Assembly (NCBI RefSeq): GCF_015840335.1
Contig: NZ_CP060395.1
Span: 3,162,221 to 3,226,220, forward strand
Length of the DNA: 64,000 nucleotides
DNA from: Synechococcus sp. CBW1108
Lineage (GTDB): Bacteria > Cyanobacteriota > Cyanobacteriia > PCC-6307 > Cyanobiaceae
Direction: 5' to 3'
The position numbers and the translations under genes are program-made. The notes under the pieces are model-generated. The model saw only the letters and a list, made by a program, of their open reading frames with translations. It was not told the DNA's origin and ran no database searches. Shown here piece after piece: positions 1 to 8,786 of this stretch. Each line of letters begins with the position of its first letter. Position 1 is the first letter of the stretch.

Positions 1-2
1 CC

Positions 3-629
3 AAGGTGTTCGAACAGCACTTCGTGATGGAACCCAATGGCTCTGTGGCCATGAGAAGCGCGACCGAGGCCTTCGGGGCAGCGGTGGTCTATTTCATCTG
101 GCCGCCGGAGGGAGCACGCAACAACCTGCTGCTCAGCTACGTGATCATGGGCCTGTCCATCCTCACCAGCAGCGCCGCCTTTTTCTCTCTGCTGACCCAG
201 GCGCGGTCGGATAAGACCAAGATGTCCTTTGAGGCAGCCTGTGGGCAACAACGCAGTCTCCTGCTGTCCAGGATCCGCGAACGCTTGCCGGAGGACGCCG
301 ATGTCTGGTTCCAGCGCCAGCGTTCTGTTCAGCGCCGGCGTGGTGCCGCTCAGAAGGAGGGCTATACCGCTGCACAGGTCAGCAACCTCAACCCGGAGTT
401 TCAGACGCTGGCCAGTCTCCTCAAAACCGGGAATGAGGAGGTGAGGTGCGAAGCGCAGGAGCAGTACTGGGAGCATCTGATTGACTTGTACATCATGCGC
501 AGCAGCGAAACTGGCGACATCGACTACGGCTACCTCTCCAACCGTTTGGAGCGTTTCTGGCACGACTTCAAGGCGACCAAGAACAGCCGGGTGGCCTCGA
601 GTGGCTGGATGGGTCCAGAGGCCTCGTGA
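3..629 (+). CDS. Membrane protein of unknown function, C-terminal part (gene enters from left edge)
   Basis: The reading frame is open at the window edge, so only the last ~208 residues are seen. They are nearly identical over the first ~85 residues, and clearly homologous afterwards, to the end of the full-length protein at 5069-6754. The fragment holds one membrane segment (about residues 40-62, NLLLSYVIMGLSILTSSAAF) followed by a ~130-residue soluble tail containing the shared motif QEQYWEHLIDLYI. The two genes are therefore paralogues in tandem, separated by an IS66 insertion, a DUF1874 gene and a nucleotidase gene. Function unknown; I do not recognise the family. The true start lies outside the window. 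Confidence 0.75.
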   Translation, partial: KVFEQHFVMEPNGSVAMRSATEAFGAAVVYFIWPPEGARNNLLLSYVIMGLSILTSSAAFFSLLTQARSDKTKMSFEAACGQQRSLLLSRIRERLPEDADVWFQRQRSVQRRRGAAQKEGYTAAQVSNLNPEFQTLASLLKTGNEEVRCEAQEQYWEHLIDLYIMRSSETGDIDYGYLSNRLERFWHDFKATKNSRVASSGWMGPEAS

Positions 630-673
630 CGACAACCACAGATCGGCGACCCCCGAGCAACCCGCAGAGGCCC

Positions 674-681
674 GAGGATCT
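674..681. repeat. 8-bp target duplication of the IS66-type element (left copy)
   Basis: GAGGATCT here is repeated at 3750-3757 directly outside the other terminal inverted repeat. Eight base pairs is the usual duplication for the IS66 family. Confidence 0.85.
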
Positions 682-1022
682 GTATGCGTTCAGGGGTCGG
701 GACGCCCGGCCGCACGAATGCAAGCCTGATCGCTCACCGCTGAGCGATCAGAGACTCTTCCTTGCTCGTTGTTCTTCCCTCAGGGATCGCTCAGCAGTGA
801 CGGCATCACCCCACCGCGGTGATGGGCGATCCAGGCCTGCTCGAGGAACTCCCAGACATCCCGCCCCTGTTGCCGCAGGGTAGTGGTGACCGTGAGCAGG
901 CGGCTGCGGCAGATCGCACCTTGGCGGGATTGGACTCCTTGACTGATCTTGCGCTGAATCACCGACTGCCGCAGGGCACGCTCTGCGGCGTTGTTGGTGG
1001 GCTCGATTCCCTCGATTTCTAG

Positions 1023-2388
1023 GAGTTTGCGGAAAAACTGCCTGAAAGGCCGCGTTTTTCCCTCCAGAGAGCTGATTGTGCTCCGTTCGGGCTGAAATGA
1101 TGCGTTTCAGCGGTTCAGAACGCCCGATTTCAGGCGTTTTGCCCCGTTGGGGCTTCCTGGAGGCCGCCTCATTGGCACACCTCTGGGCAACCACCTGTTC
1201 ATGCCGCCGCCATCGCCGGTTTGAGCAGGTTGCCCAGCCGGATCAGGTTGTAGGCGATCACGTGCAGGCCAAACACCGCACTCAGCTTGTCGGTGCCGCG
1301 CAGCTTGAACTGGCGCAGACCGCCCCACTGCTTGATCCAGCCAAACACCTTCTCGATGCCGCGGCGGGCATTGATCGACTTGGCGTAGCCCTCGTGGCGG
1401 GTGGTGCGGCCATCGATGGCGGAGCCACCAGAGCGGGCGGTGTTCTGAGCGACGTGCGGCGTCACGGCGATGCGACGCATCTCGGCGACAAAGCCCTTGG
1501 TGTCGTAGTTCTTGTCGGCACCGATGGTTTTTTGGTGGGCACCGGGGATGTCAGCCGCCATCGCTTTGGCGGCATCCCGCTCCCCGGTACCCACTGCTTG
1601 GGTGACGCGGCAGTCCACGATCAGCGCATGGCGGTTGTCCATCAGCACATGGCCCCGATAGCTCGGTTGGGCCGGGTGGGCGTTGGACTTGCGGGCCAGC
1701 AACGCATCCGGATCACTGCCGGAGCGATGGGTCTTGTTGCTGAGCTTGACGCCGCGGAAATCACCCTTGGCCCGCTTCCTGCCGGGCTTTGGAGCGCCAA
1801 ACCCCTCGCCAGGACCGGATGGCGGCGGTGGCGGATCGTCCTGCCCATCAATCCGCTCCAGTGAGGCATGGGAGGCCCAGGCCTGCAGCAGGGTGCCATC
1901 CACTGAGAAGTGTTCGTCGCTGAGCAGCGGCTTGACCTCCGGAGCACCCATCAGCTTCTCCAGGAAGCGCCCCATGACCTGCTCGTTCAGCAACCGCTCC
2001 CGATTTTTGGTGAATGTGGTGGGGTGCCAGATCGGATCATCCGGGCTCAGGCCCACAAACCAGCGGTACAGCAGGTTGTAGTGCAGCTGCTCCAGCAAAA
2101 GCCGCTCCGAGCGAATCCCGTAGAACGCCTGCAGCAACGAGGCCAGCAGCAGCTGTTCTGGCGGCACCGAGGGCCGGCCTTCTGCGGCGTAGAGCGCGCA
2201 AAAGGTGGGATTGAGCCGATCGAGGGCCTGATCCGCCAGTTTCCGGATCCGCCGCAGCGGATGACTGGCCGGGATCCGCTCCTCAATCGACACGTAGGAG
2301 AACAGGGAGCCGCTGCGCTCCCGGTGACCTCGCATCTGGACTGGGCAGCTGGTCCATTTTCGCGCAGGCTTGGTTTTTCAGCAAACTC
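1023..2388 (-). mobile_element. IS5-type insertion sequence, complete, nested in IS66
   Basis: The ends are inverted repeats: GAGTTTGCGGAAAAAC at the left and GAGTTTGCTGAAAAAC on the complement of the right. They are flanked by a 4-bp target duplication CTAG at 1019-1022 and 2389-2392. A CTAG/YTAR target is characteristic of the IS5 subgroup. Length 1366 bp. The ends, duplication and transposase frame all look intact, so this copy could be active and is the younger of the two insertions here. Confidence 0.9.
1199..2335 (-). CDS. IS5-family DDE transposase
   Basis: A 378-residue protein that begins with the DUF772-like N-terminal region (residues ~15-95: RIPASHPLRRIRKLADQAL, GRPSVPPEQLLLASLLQAFYG) followed by the transposase 11-type DDE domain (FSVDGTLLQAWAS, GADKNYDTKGF, INARRGIEKVFGWIKQWGG). 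Length and motifs fit a full-length IS5-family enzyme. It occupies nearly the whole of its element, ends about 176 bp inside the left inverted repeat and starts about 53 bp inside the right one. No frameshift is seen. Confidence 0.9.
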   Translation of the reverse strand: MRGHRERSGSLFSYVSIEERIPASHPLRRIRKLADQALDRLNPTFCALYAAEGRPSVPPEQLLLASLLQAFYGIRSERLLLEQLHYNLLYRWFVGLSPDDPIWHPTTFTKNRERLLNEQVMGRFLEKLMGAPEVKPLLSDEHFSVDGTLLQAWASHASLERIDGQDDPPPPPSGPGEGFGAPKPGRKRAKGDFRGVKLSNKTHRSGSDPDALLARKSNAHPAQPSYRGHVLMDNRHALIVDCRVTQAVGTGERDAAKAMAADIPGAHQKTIGADKNYDTKGFVAEMRRIAVTPHVAQNTARSGGSAIDGRTTRHEGYAKSINARRGIEKVFGWIKQWGGLRQFKLRGTDKLSAVFGLHVIAYNLIRLGNLLKPAMAAA

Positions 2389-3854
2389 CTAGGAAGGTCC
2401 ACAACCCACCTGCCACCTTCTGGAGCTGCTGGCAGGTGCGCACCGTGCTGGCCCACGGCGTTCGCTCGCCGCGCTGGTAGCCCAGCTCCACTACCCGCTG
2501 CAGCGTGGTCTCGAATGCCTGGCGAATCGGCAGGCAGCTTTGCTGCAAGGCGGGCCAGTCAATCTTTCCCTGCTTGTAGTTGTGCCAGTGGTCAAACAGC
2601 TGCTGCTGCAGGCCCAGCAGCTTTGCTCCAAATTCAGTGCTGGCGCCCGGGCGTTCGGCGATGGCCGTTAAATCGCGGATCAGGTGCGCCCAACACAGCT
2701 GCCTTTGCATCACCGGCAGGTGGTTGTAGGCCGAGAAGCGATCGCTCACGACAATCCCGCCAAAGGCACTGCCGAGCAGCTCAATCGCAGCGGCCGTAGA
2801 ACGGCTCAGCCCCTGCAGAAACACCGTCACCAGCGGTGTGACCATGACCCACTGCCAGCCCCGCTTTCCAGTGGGATTGTTGCCGTCGGCATTGCCGGTG
2901 GGAGCGCCAGTTTCGTCGACGTAGGCCACCGGCTGCAGACGGGCCGCCGCCAGCGCCTGGTCCATCGGTTCCGACAATGCTGCACTCAGGCGCTGGCGGA
3001 CCCGTGCAATCGCGCCGCGGCTCATCTCCACTCCTACCAGCTGCTGGAGCAGGGCCTGGGTCTTGCTGAAACTCAACGGAAAGGCACTGCCCAGCAAGCC
3101 CACCAGGGCACTGAGCCTTGGGCCGTAGTGACTGGCCTCCACATCCGCCGGCAACGAGGCGCAGGTGCTGGTGGAACCGCAGGGGCAGACCAGGCGATGC
3201 AGCCGATGCTCGATCACCAGCGGGGTGATCGGCGGGATCTCGATCACCTGATGGCACAAGGGATCTGGATCCTCCCCCACTCCCTGCAGCAACGTGCCAC
3301 AGCGGCGGCAGGCATCGGGGTGGTGTTCCACCACCTCATCCACCCGCTCGATCGGCAGCAGCTCCGGCCCCGATCCGGGATGGCCCGGCTGGCCGCCCCG
3401 CTTGCGGCCACTGCCCTTGCGCCGCTCTGGCGGCTTAAAACCCAGACCATCACTGGAGGGAGGTTTGGAGGAGTTGCGGGAGCTGCGACCAATCCGCTCC
3501 CGCAGGCTGGCCAGCTCGCTCGCCAGGGCGGTGAGTTGGCTGCGGAGCAGCTCAATCTCCTCATGCTGGGAAAGGATCAGCTCTCTTGCACCAGCCGGCC
3601 AGGTCTCCCAGTCAGCTTCTGAAATTCCGGCCGGAGGTGTGCTCATCACAAGCAGTCTCTGCCCGAGATGCAACCGGGAATAAAGCTGCCGTCAAGGGTT
3701 CAGCAGAGACAATGTTCGCACTGAGCAGTCCCGACCCCTGAACGGTTACGAGGATCTGCCCTGTTGCTGGTTACAACAGAAGCCCATGCCGGCAGAATCT
3801 CTCAGACTGTTAGTTGATTGACGGAATGGCTCAACCCAAAAGAGGACAACTCCA

Positions 3855-4181
3855 ATGACGCTCTACATCATGTCTACCACCATCATCCCCAGCGGCAGTT
3901 GGGGAACCTGGTCCATGGCTCCCGCCACCATCGAAGAAGTGGCGACTGCCATCGCCGACGGTGCCATCTCGGCAGTGGGCCATAGTGATACTGCAAAGAT
4001 AATCAACACTCTCACCAACCAATCCATCACCGCGAATCGCATCACGGTCAGGCCCAAGGTGGGTGATACTTTCTTTTGCTTCTCCTTGAAACAGCGGCCT
4101 CCAGAAGGAGCCATTCTTTCCTGTGCGCAGTTGGAGGCGATCGGCTACCAGTGGGCTCGCATGGATTTCAGAGGGCCGTAG
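3855..4181 (+). CDS. crn2: DUF1874 protein, Crn2/AcrIII-1-type ring nuclease
   Basis: A 108-residue protein with the whole DUF1874 pattern: short N-terminal beta strand (LYIMSTTIIPS), the histidine signature ISAVGHSDTAKIINTL (His43), a basic strand, then FSLKQRPPEG with the R-x-x-E pair (Arg81, Glu84) and the C-terminal IGYQWARMDF. In the known family (SIRV1 gp29, bacterial Crn2) the equivalent His, Arg and Glu bind and cleave cyclic tetra-adenylate (cA4), switching off type III CRISPR ancillary nucleases. A GAGG ribosome site lies 9-10 bases before the ATG. It sits just right of the IS66 insertion and before a nucleotidase gene. The family call is firm; whether it serves host control or is a captured anti-CRISPR is inference. 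Confidence 0.85.
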   Translation: MTLYIMSTTIIPSGSWGTWSMAPATIEEVATAIADGAISAVGHSDTAKIINTLTNQSITANRITVRPKVGDTFFCFSLKQRPPEGAILSCAQLEAIGYQWARMDFRGP

Positions 4182-4398
4182 GTCGTAGCCAACGCTGCCA
4201 CAACGAGACGCACAGGTGCAGAGATGGATGCTGAATCTAGCTGGCCGCGGTCAGTGAGCAAGCTGACCAGGTCCCTCTACCCCCCCCCATAGCAGCAGGT
4301 GGCAACCATGAATAGGGCTCCTAATACATACTGTTGAATCACCTCCTGGCCGAGCCGCGGAGGCTGCAGGCAAGGCCACATCACAACCCCTCTTCGCC

Positions 4399-4851
4399 AT
4401 GGCAAAGACGCTCTACATCGATCTCGACAACGTGCTTGTTGATTTCCCATCCGCTTTCCAATTCATCGAAGCAAAACAGCTGAGGGAGTTTGAGGGACAT
4501 CTCTATGACATTCCGGGAATCTTCAGCCTTATGAAGCCTGTGGAGACTGCGGTTGAGGCCTTTGAAGAACTGGCCATAATTTTCGACACCTACATCCTTT
4601 CCACATCACCATGGGACAACCCATCAGCATGGTCTGATAAGTTGCTTTGGGTGAAAATGCACCTGGGAAAGCCGGCATACAAACGCCTGATTCTTAGCCA
4701 TCACAAACACCTCAATGTTGGTCATTATCTTGTCGACGACCGAACCAAGAATGGTGCCGATAGATTCACTGGTGAACACATCCTATTCGGGTCAGAGCGC
4801 TTTCCCGACTGGACGGCAGTGACGGCCTACTTGCGCATCAATGCGGCCTAA
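4399..4851 (+). CDS. 5'(3')-deoxyribonucleotidase-like HAD phosphatase (NT5C type)
   Basis: A 150-residue HAD-superfamily protein. HAD motif I is DLDNVLVDF (residues ~7-15; Asp nucleophile and acid/base Asp). Motif II is the STSPWDNPSAWSDK stretch and motif III/IV the K...LVDDRTKNG stretch with the metal-binding Asp pair. The spacing matches the NT5C (PF06941) family, which removes phosphate from deoxynucleoside monophosphates. It lies 217 bp after the DUF1874 gene on the same strand and about 0.2 kb before the membrane-protein gene. A role in disposing of nucleotide products of signalling or defence is possible but is only an inference from position. Confidence 0.82.
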   Translation: MAKTLYIDLDNVLVDFPSAFQFIEAKQLREFEGHLYDIPGIFSLMKPVETAVEAFEELAIIFDTYILSTSPWDNPSAWSDKLLWVKMHLGKPAYKRLILSHHKHLNVGHYLVDDRTKNGADRFTGEHILFGSERFPDWTAVTAYLRINAA

Positions 4852-5068
4852 CGGCCAAGCATGGATCCTTGATCCCACTCCTCTTCTGATCCATCAGAGC
4901 TGCCTGTTCACAGCCTCGTTGTCCGGCTTGTGACAGGGCTTGCCAAGGGATGTTGTTTTCATCCTCGGTTGAACGCATGAAATTGAGGATCGGTGCTTCG
5001 CATGAAATGCCCGCACATCAATGCTCCCCGTGTTGACACTGGCTTGGTCACTCAACCAGGTCCACCCC

Positions 5069-6754
5069 ATGACTGCTTCCAACCACATCAACCTCGGCAC
5101 CAACAATGCTCGCTCGGATCAGGCGGCTCACCAGGCCGAAGTCCTTGCGGAGCGTTTTACCGGCCTACAGGCCGGCAGTGGCTCGATTGAGCAGAAATAC
5201 ACTATTTATGGGCAAGGCAACGGCAGCCTGGAGAATGATCTCGCCTCCGAGAGCGCCCTAGCTTTGGTTCAGTATCTGGAGTCCCATGGATCCAGCCAGG
5301 ACCTTGTGTCGCAGGCCAGTGAACACCACTTCCTTCAGCCCACCACGGTACAGAAGCAGGAGAAGCCGTGGAAAAAGGTGTACGGCCTGGTCGGCGTACT
5401 GCCGGAGGATGTGCGTGGTAAGCATGCGGTCAGTGAGTCCCTGCGGGGTAGCTCCAGGATTACGGCTGTCCTGCTGACCTTGAGCTCCTGGATTGATTGC
5501 ACAGCCTCAATGGGGTTGTTTTTCTTCCTGTTCCGACTGGCCCCAGGTGGTGCCTTGCTGTGGGGTCCGTTCACTGCTGGCATCTTGCTGCTCATGAGCA
5601 ACAAGTCCGGCCGGGCCATGGTCGATCGCCACAACAACAAGAAGATGGCCAATGTCGCGACGGTGGTGTTTGCGTCGGTGGCGGCGTTCCAGATGGGCCT
5701 GTCCGGGGTGGGGGTGTTTCTATTCAGTGGCCAGGACCAGGTGGTGAACCACAAGGCGGAGCAGGTGATCAATGGCGATCTGGATCGGCGGCGGCGTCTG
5801 ATCGAAGGACTGCAGAATCCGACGAATCCGGCTTTCCATGCCGATGCCAAGGCCTGTGAAGCCAACACGGCTCGTCTTTCGGCTATGGGGTCGCGCAACC
5901 CTGCCTACCAGCAACTGTCGGTGGAGACGTTCGGCCGCTGGGACGATCGCCGGGTGACGCCCACCAACAAGCCGCGTTGGGTGCTGCAGCAGACGCCCCT
6001 GGATCGCTGGCCGATCTGTTCCCGTGCCGCCGCCAAGGAGGGTGCCATTCAGGCCCAGCTGAGCACCGAGGTGAGAGAGCTGGAGAGCCTCGAGAAGAAG
6101 CTGCAAAACACCCCCAACAAGGTGGCGTTCCTGCGCCAGGAGCAGCCCAAGGTGTTCGAACAGCACTTCGTGATGGAACCCAATGGCTCCGTGGCCATGA
6201 GAAGCGCGACCGAGGCCTTCGGGGCAGCGGTGGAGTACTTCTCCTCGCCGCCACCGGGAGCGCGCAACAACCTGCTGCTCAGCTACGTGATCATGGGTCT
6301 TTCCATCCTCACCAGCAGCGCCGCCTTCCTCTCGCTGCTGGCCCTCGCACGATCGGACAAGACGAAGATGTCATTCTCCGGCGCCTGCGGCCAGCATCGC
6401 AGCGGGGTGCTGGCCATCATTCGCGAGCGCCTGCCGGAAGACGCCGATGCCTGGTTCCGCCACCTGAGATCGGCCCAACCGCACCTTGGCGCTGAAGCGG
6501 AAGAGGGCATCGCCGCCGCTCAGATTTCCCAGCTGAAGCCCGATTTCCAGACGTTAGCTCACCTGATGAAAACCGGGGATGGCGAGGTGAGGCGAAAGGC
6601 GCAGGAGCAGTACTGGGAGCATCTGATTGATCTTTACATCATCCGCAGCAACGCAACGGGCGACATCGATTACGCCTACGTCGCCAACCAGGTGGAACGC
6701 CACTGGCTTGGGATCAAGGCCAGCGAGAACAACCGGGCGGCCACCAAAGGCTGA
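5069..6754 (+). CDS. Multi-pass membrane protein of unknown function
   Basis: A 561-residue protein, family not recognised. Residues 1-130 are soluble and acidic. Three hydrophobic segments follow (about 131-155, 160-177 and 195-219), then a ~180-residue soluble, partly coiled region (LSTEVRELESLEKKL), a fourth membrane segment (about 403-424) and a ~130-residue tail. I chose ATG 5069, preceded by an AGG at 8-10 bases, over the upstream codon at 5021. The C-terminal third is closely related to the partial gene at the left window edge. The pair of copies flanking a ring-nuclease gene makes a membrane-acting partner of a nucleotide-signalling system worth considering, but no domain proves it. 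Confidence 0.8.
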   Translation: MTASNHINLGTNNARSDQAAHQAEVLAERFTGLQAGSGSIEQKYTIYGQGNGSLENDLASESALALVQYLESHGSSQDLVSQASEHHFLQPTTVQKQEKPWKKVYGLVGVLPEDVRGKHAVSESLRGSSRITAVLLTLSSWIDCTASMGLFFFLFRLAPGGALLWGPFTAGILLLMSNKSGRAMVDRHNNKKMANVATVVFASVAAFQMGLSGVGVFLFSGQDQVVNHKAEQVINGDLDRRRRLIEGLQNPTNPAFHADAKACEANTARLSAMGSRNPAYQQLSVETFGRWDDRRVTPTNKPRWVLQQTPLDRWPICSRAAAKEGAIQAQLSTEVRELESLEKKLQNTPNKVAFLRQEQPKVFEQHFVMEPNGSVAMRSATEAFGAAVEYFSSPPPGARNNLLLSYVIMGLSILTSSAAFLSLLALARSDKTKMSFSGACGQHRSGVLAIIRERLPEDADAWFRHLRSAQPHLGAEAEEGIAAAQISQLKPDFQTLAHLMKTGDGEVRRKAQEQYWEHLIDLYIIRSNATGDIDYAYVANQVERHWLGIKASENNRAATKG

Positions 6755-6995
6755 ATGGCTCCGTATGCATCGCGATGGATTCGATGCATCGGCGCCCATC
6801 TGCCAACACGACAATCAACCCACTGGCCTCGCCGCTTGTTCAGGCAGGTTGGTGGGTGTAGTGGTGTGTCTTAGCTGCCAACCCAAAAAGCGCCCGGTGG
6901 AGCGCATGAAATCCCCGGCAGGTCCATCGCACCAGATTGCGGATCTTTTGGACGGAAACCGAGATGGTGTGCGGGTACCCAATGCCGGAGCCACC

Positions 6996-8132
6996 ATGAC
7001 GGACTTCAACCGCAACAACCAGCCCCAAACCAGCCAGCCCCGCGCCGCTGCAGCCAAGCAGCCGATTAGCCGGTCCGCACGGCCTAAACATCCGCTCATC
7101 CGGCACCGTCTGGCGGAAGCAGCAACACCAACACCACTGGCCACACCACAACCAACGTCAACCCCTTGGCCCGCAGAACCTCGGTCCGCACCGACGGCGA
7201 TGCCTCTGCCTCAACAACGCCGGCACAAAGAGGAGCCCGGCAGCAGGCGCTCCCGCAACAAAGCGGCGGTGCTTCCATCAAAGGAAGCTTTGGAGCTGTC
7301 CAGTATCCATGGCCAGGTGCACCAGTTCCGTGGGTTCGTGGATCGCTTCGGCGGCAAGCAAGGTCAAAGCGGGATCATGCCGACGCTCTGCATACGCTCG
7401 CTGTGCCATGCCGCCACTGGCCGAGCGGTGGACCCTGACCACTGGTGGTTCCGCCTCAGCCAGGAGTGGAGTGAGCTTGGCTTACAACCCGGCGACGAGG
7501 TTCTGTTCACGGCAAAAGTGCACCACCGCACCAAGGGTTTCGTTGATCAGGTGCTCAGCAAAAAGTACGAGGGTCGCGTGCGGCAAAAGGTGACCGGCTT
7601 TGGCGGCAACCTGCGCAGCGTCGCGCTGATCCGTCGCGCCCAACGCCCACTGGATCGAGAACTGGAGCTACGCCACAAACTCAAGGAGCGGGAGCTCCAA
7701 ATGAGCAAGGAACTCAAGGAGCGGGAGCAACAGCTGAGTCAGCAACTCAGCAAGCGTGAACTGGAGTTTATCCGGGGCCTGAATGTGCAGGAGAGGCAAA
7801 TGACTCAGGAACTCAAGAGGCGGGAGCTGCAGATGAACCAGGACCTCCAAGAGCAGGAGCAGTGGATCTGTGAAGTAGAGCGGATGTACCGTAGCCTGGA
7901 GCGGCGAATAGGCCATATGGCCCATGATCTCAGCCGCCAGAAACGGAGGGCTTTGGTTGCAATGGCCTGTGCACTGGGAATTGGTTTCACCGGTGGCGGC
8001 GTGCTCAGCTGGCGATTAGCTGGAAGTGGCAGTGTCGGCGCGGCGCCGGGCGGCTCACCCGCGGCCGAAGAGGTATTAGGGCCCAACCGCAACGACAGGT
8101 CCGGCAATCCGTCGTTGGCCCAGGGACAGTAG
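6996..8132 (+). CDS. Unnamed core-domain/coiled-coil/membrane-anchor protein, copy 1
   Basis: The ORF is open from 6627, but ATG 6996 is preceded by GGAG at a 6-base spacing, so the protein is 378 residues. Residues 1-100 are low-complexity (Pro, Ala, Gln, Arg). Residues ~105-215 form a conserved core (VHQFRGFVDRFGG, TLCIRSLCHAA, PDHWWFRLSQEW, GDEVLFTAKVHHRTKG) shared with proteins at 29596 and 30200. Residues ~218-312 are a heptad coiled coil with repeated KEREQQL units. Residues ~318-338 are one membrane segment, leaving a short Gly/Ala-rich tail. I know no function for this family. The core resembles a small beta barrel in pattern only. Confidence 0.75.
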   Translation: MTDFNRNNQPQTSQPRAAAAKQPISRSARPKHPLIRHRLAEAATPTPLATPQPTSTPWPAEPRSAPTAMPLPQQRRHKEEPGSRRSRNKAAVLPSKEALELSSIHGQVHQFRGFVDRFGGKQGQSGIMPTLCIRSLCHAATGRAVDPDHWWFRLSQEWSELGLQPGDEVLFTAKVHHRTKGFVDQVLSKKYEGRVRQKVTGFGGNLRSVALIRRAQRPLDRELELRHKLKERELQMSKELKEREQQLSQQLSKRELEFIRGLNVQERQMTQELKRRELQMNQDLQEQEQWICEVERMYRSLERRIGHMAHDLSRQKRRALVAMACALGIGFTGGGVLSWRLAGSGSVGAAPGGSPAAEEVLGPNRNDRSGNPSLAQGQ

Positions 8133-8786
8133 CCTTGCGTCCATATCAGCTCAGCTCATGGCAAATGCGGCTGCCCCACTCCAAAGGGGTAGCCGCTGGC
8201 AGCCCTAAGCCGTAGAGCGAAATCAATCGCACAACCCTCGCTTGAGGAATTGGCTACCTGGATAGTCCCATCCGCCGTGGCATGCACGTCTTCGCAGAAC
8301 TAGGAATTAACGATCATCTTAGCCTTCTCATGCACTGAAGGGAGGCTGGCAGCCACATTGGCAACCCCCATCAAAACGGCTGGGGCGAGCAGAAAGCCTG
8401 GCTGGCTTAGAATAGGTGCGCACCTACTCGAGGCAGCGGCGGCGAAGGTGATGCTGTCGAGATGCTGATCATCCAGGAAGAACCATCGATGCCGAACGCC
8501 GAAGTATGTAAGCGCAATGCGAACATGGAGCTCCTCATCTTGGTACCTTCCCCAGGGCGGAGGGTTAGGGAGCTAGTCCTCAATGACAAGGGTTCAAGAT
8601 CGTGATCCAAGCAGATCAGGAATTTGTAATCGTAGCAGACATTCGGTGCAACGCATGAACGACCTGAAAATTCAGAGCCATGACGCCACAATTGAGTTTC
8701 TGTTCGATGGTGGTTTAAAACCAACCATCTCCGCAACAGGGATTTCCCAACCTCTCCCATAGCAATCCTAGCCGAACACGATATCC
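8133..8786. other. Long intergenic region with a hairpin near its start
   Basis: About 650 bp between two same-strand genes. Apart from the hairpin at 8167-8196, I see no convincing gene. A 135-codon frame on the complement has no recognisable protein character and overlaps the next gene's start. The stretch before 8787 probably contains the promoter of the kinase/WYL regulator. Confidence 0.5.
8167..8196 (+). terminator. Stem-loop, possible transcription terminator
   Basis: Eleven pairs (GCGGCTGCCCC against GGGGTAGCCGC, one G-U) around an 8-base loop ACTCCAAA, 35 bp after the stop at 8132. No U tract follows, so it could instead be an mRNA-stabilising hairpin. Confidence 0.45.

Larger units (their letters stand above)
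780..3646 (-). pseudogene. IS66-family transposase, split by IS5-type insertion
   Basis: The N-terminal ~420 codons (3646 down to about 2389) encode a leucine-rich coiled coil, the typical SSRNSSKPPSSDG linker, a zinc-finger-like CRRCG...CPCG region and the DDE core (YVDETG, VVSDRFSAYNH, CWAHLIRDL). The frame is broken after WTFL by the IS5-type insertion. It resumes on the other side at about 1018 with EIEGIEPTNNAAERALRQSV and continues to the stop at 780-782, the classic IS66 C-terminus with the last catalytic Glu. I chose the internal ATG at 3646 (MSTPPAG) over the longer frame at 3673. Rejoining across the CTAG duplication restores one frame, so only the insertion disables it. Confidence 0.85.
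682..3749 (-). mobile_element. IS66-family element interrupted by an IS5-type element
   Basis: The outer ends carry matching inverted repeats: GTATGCGTTCAGGGGTCGGG at the left, and on the complement of the right end GTAACCGTTCAGGGGTCGGG. Both are flanked by the 8-bp duplication GAGGATCT. Without the nested IS5-type insertion (1366 bp plus a 4-bp duplication) the element would be about 1.7 kb, enough for one transposase gene and no TnpA/TnpB helpers. It sits between the partial membrane-protein gene and the DUF1874 gene, so it has separated genes that probably once lay next to each other. Confidence 0.88.

Noticed and set aside
748..1194. 148-codon frame on the complement strand
   Set aside because: Its second half is the IS66 transposase C-terminus, while its N-terminal half runs into the IS5-type end; it is a product of the insertion, not a gene.
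6627..6995. N-terminal extension of the core/coiled-coil protein copy 1
   Set aside because: It overlaps the end of the membrane-protein gene and is low-complexity; ATG 6996 has a good ribosome site.
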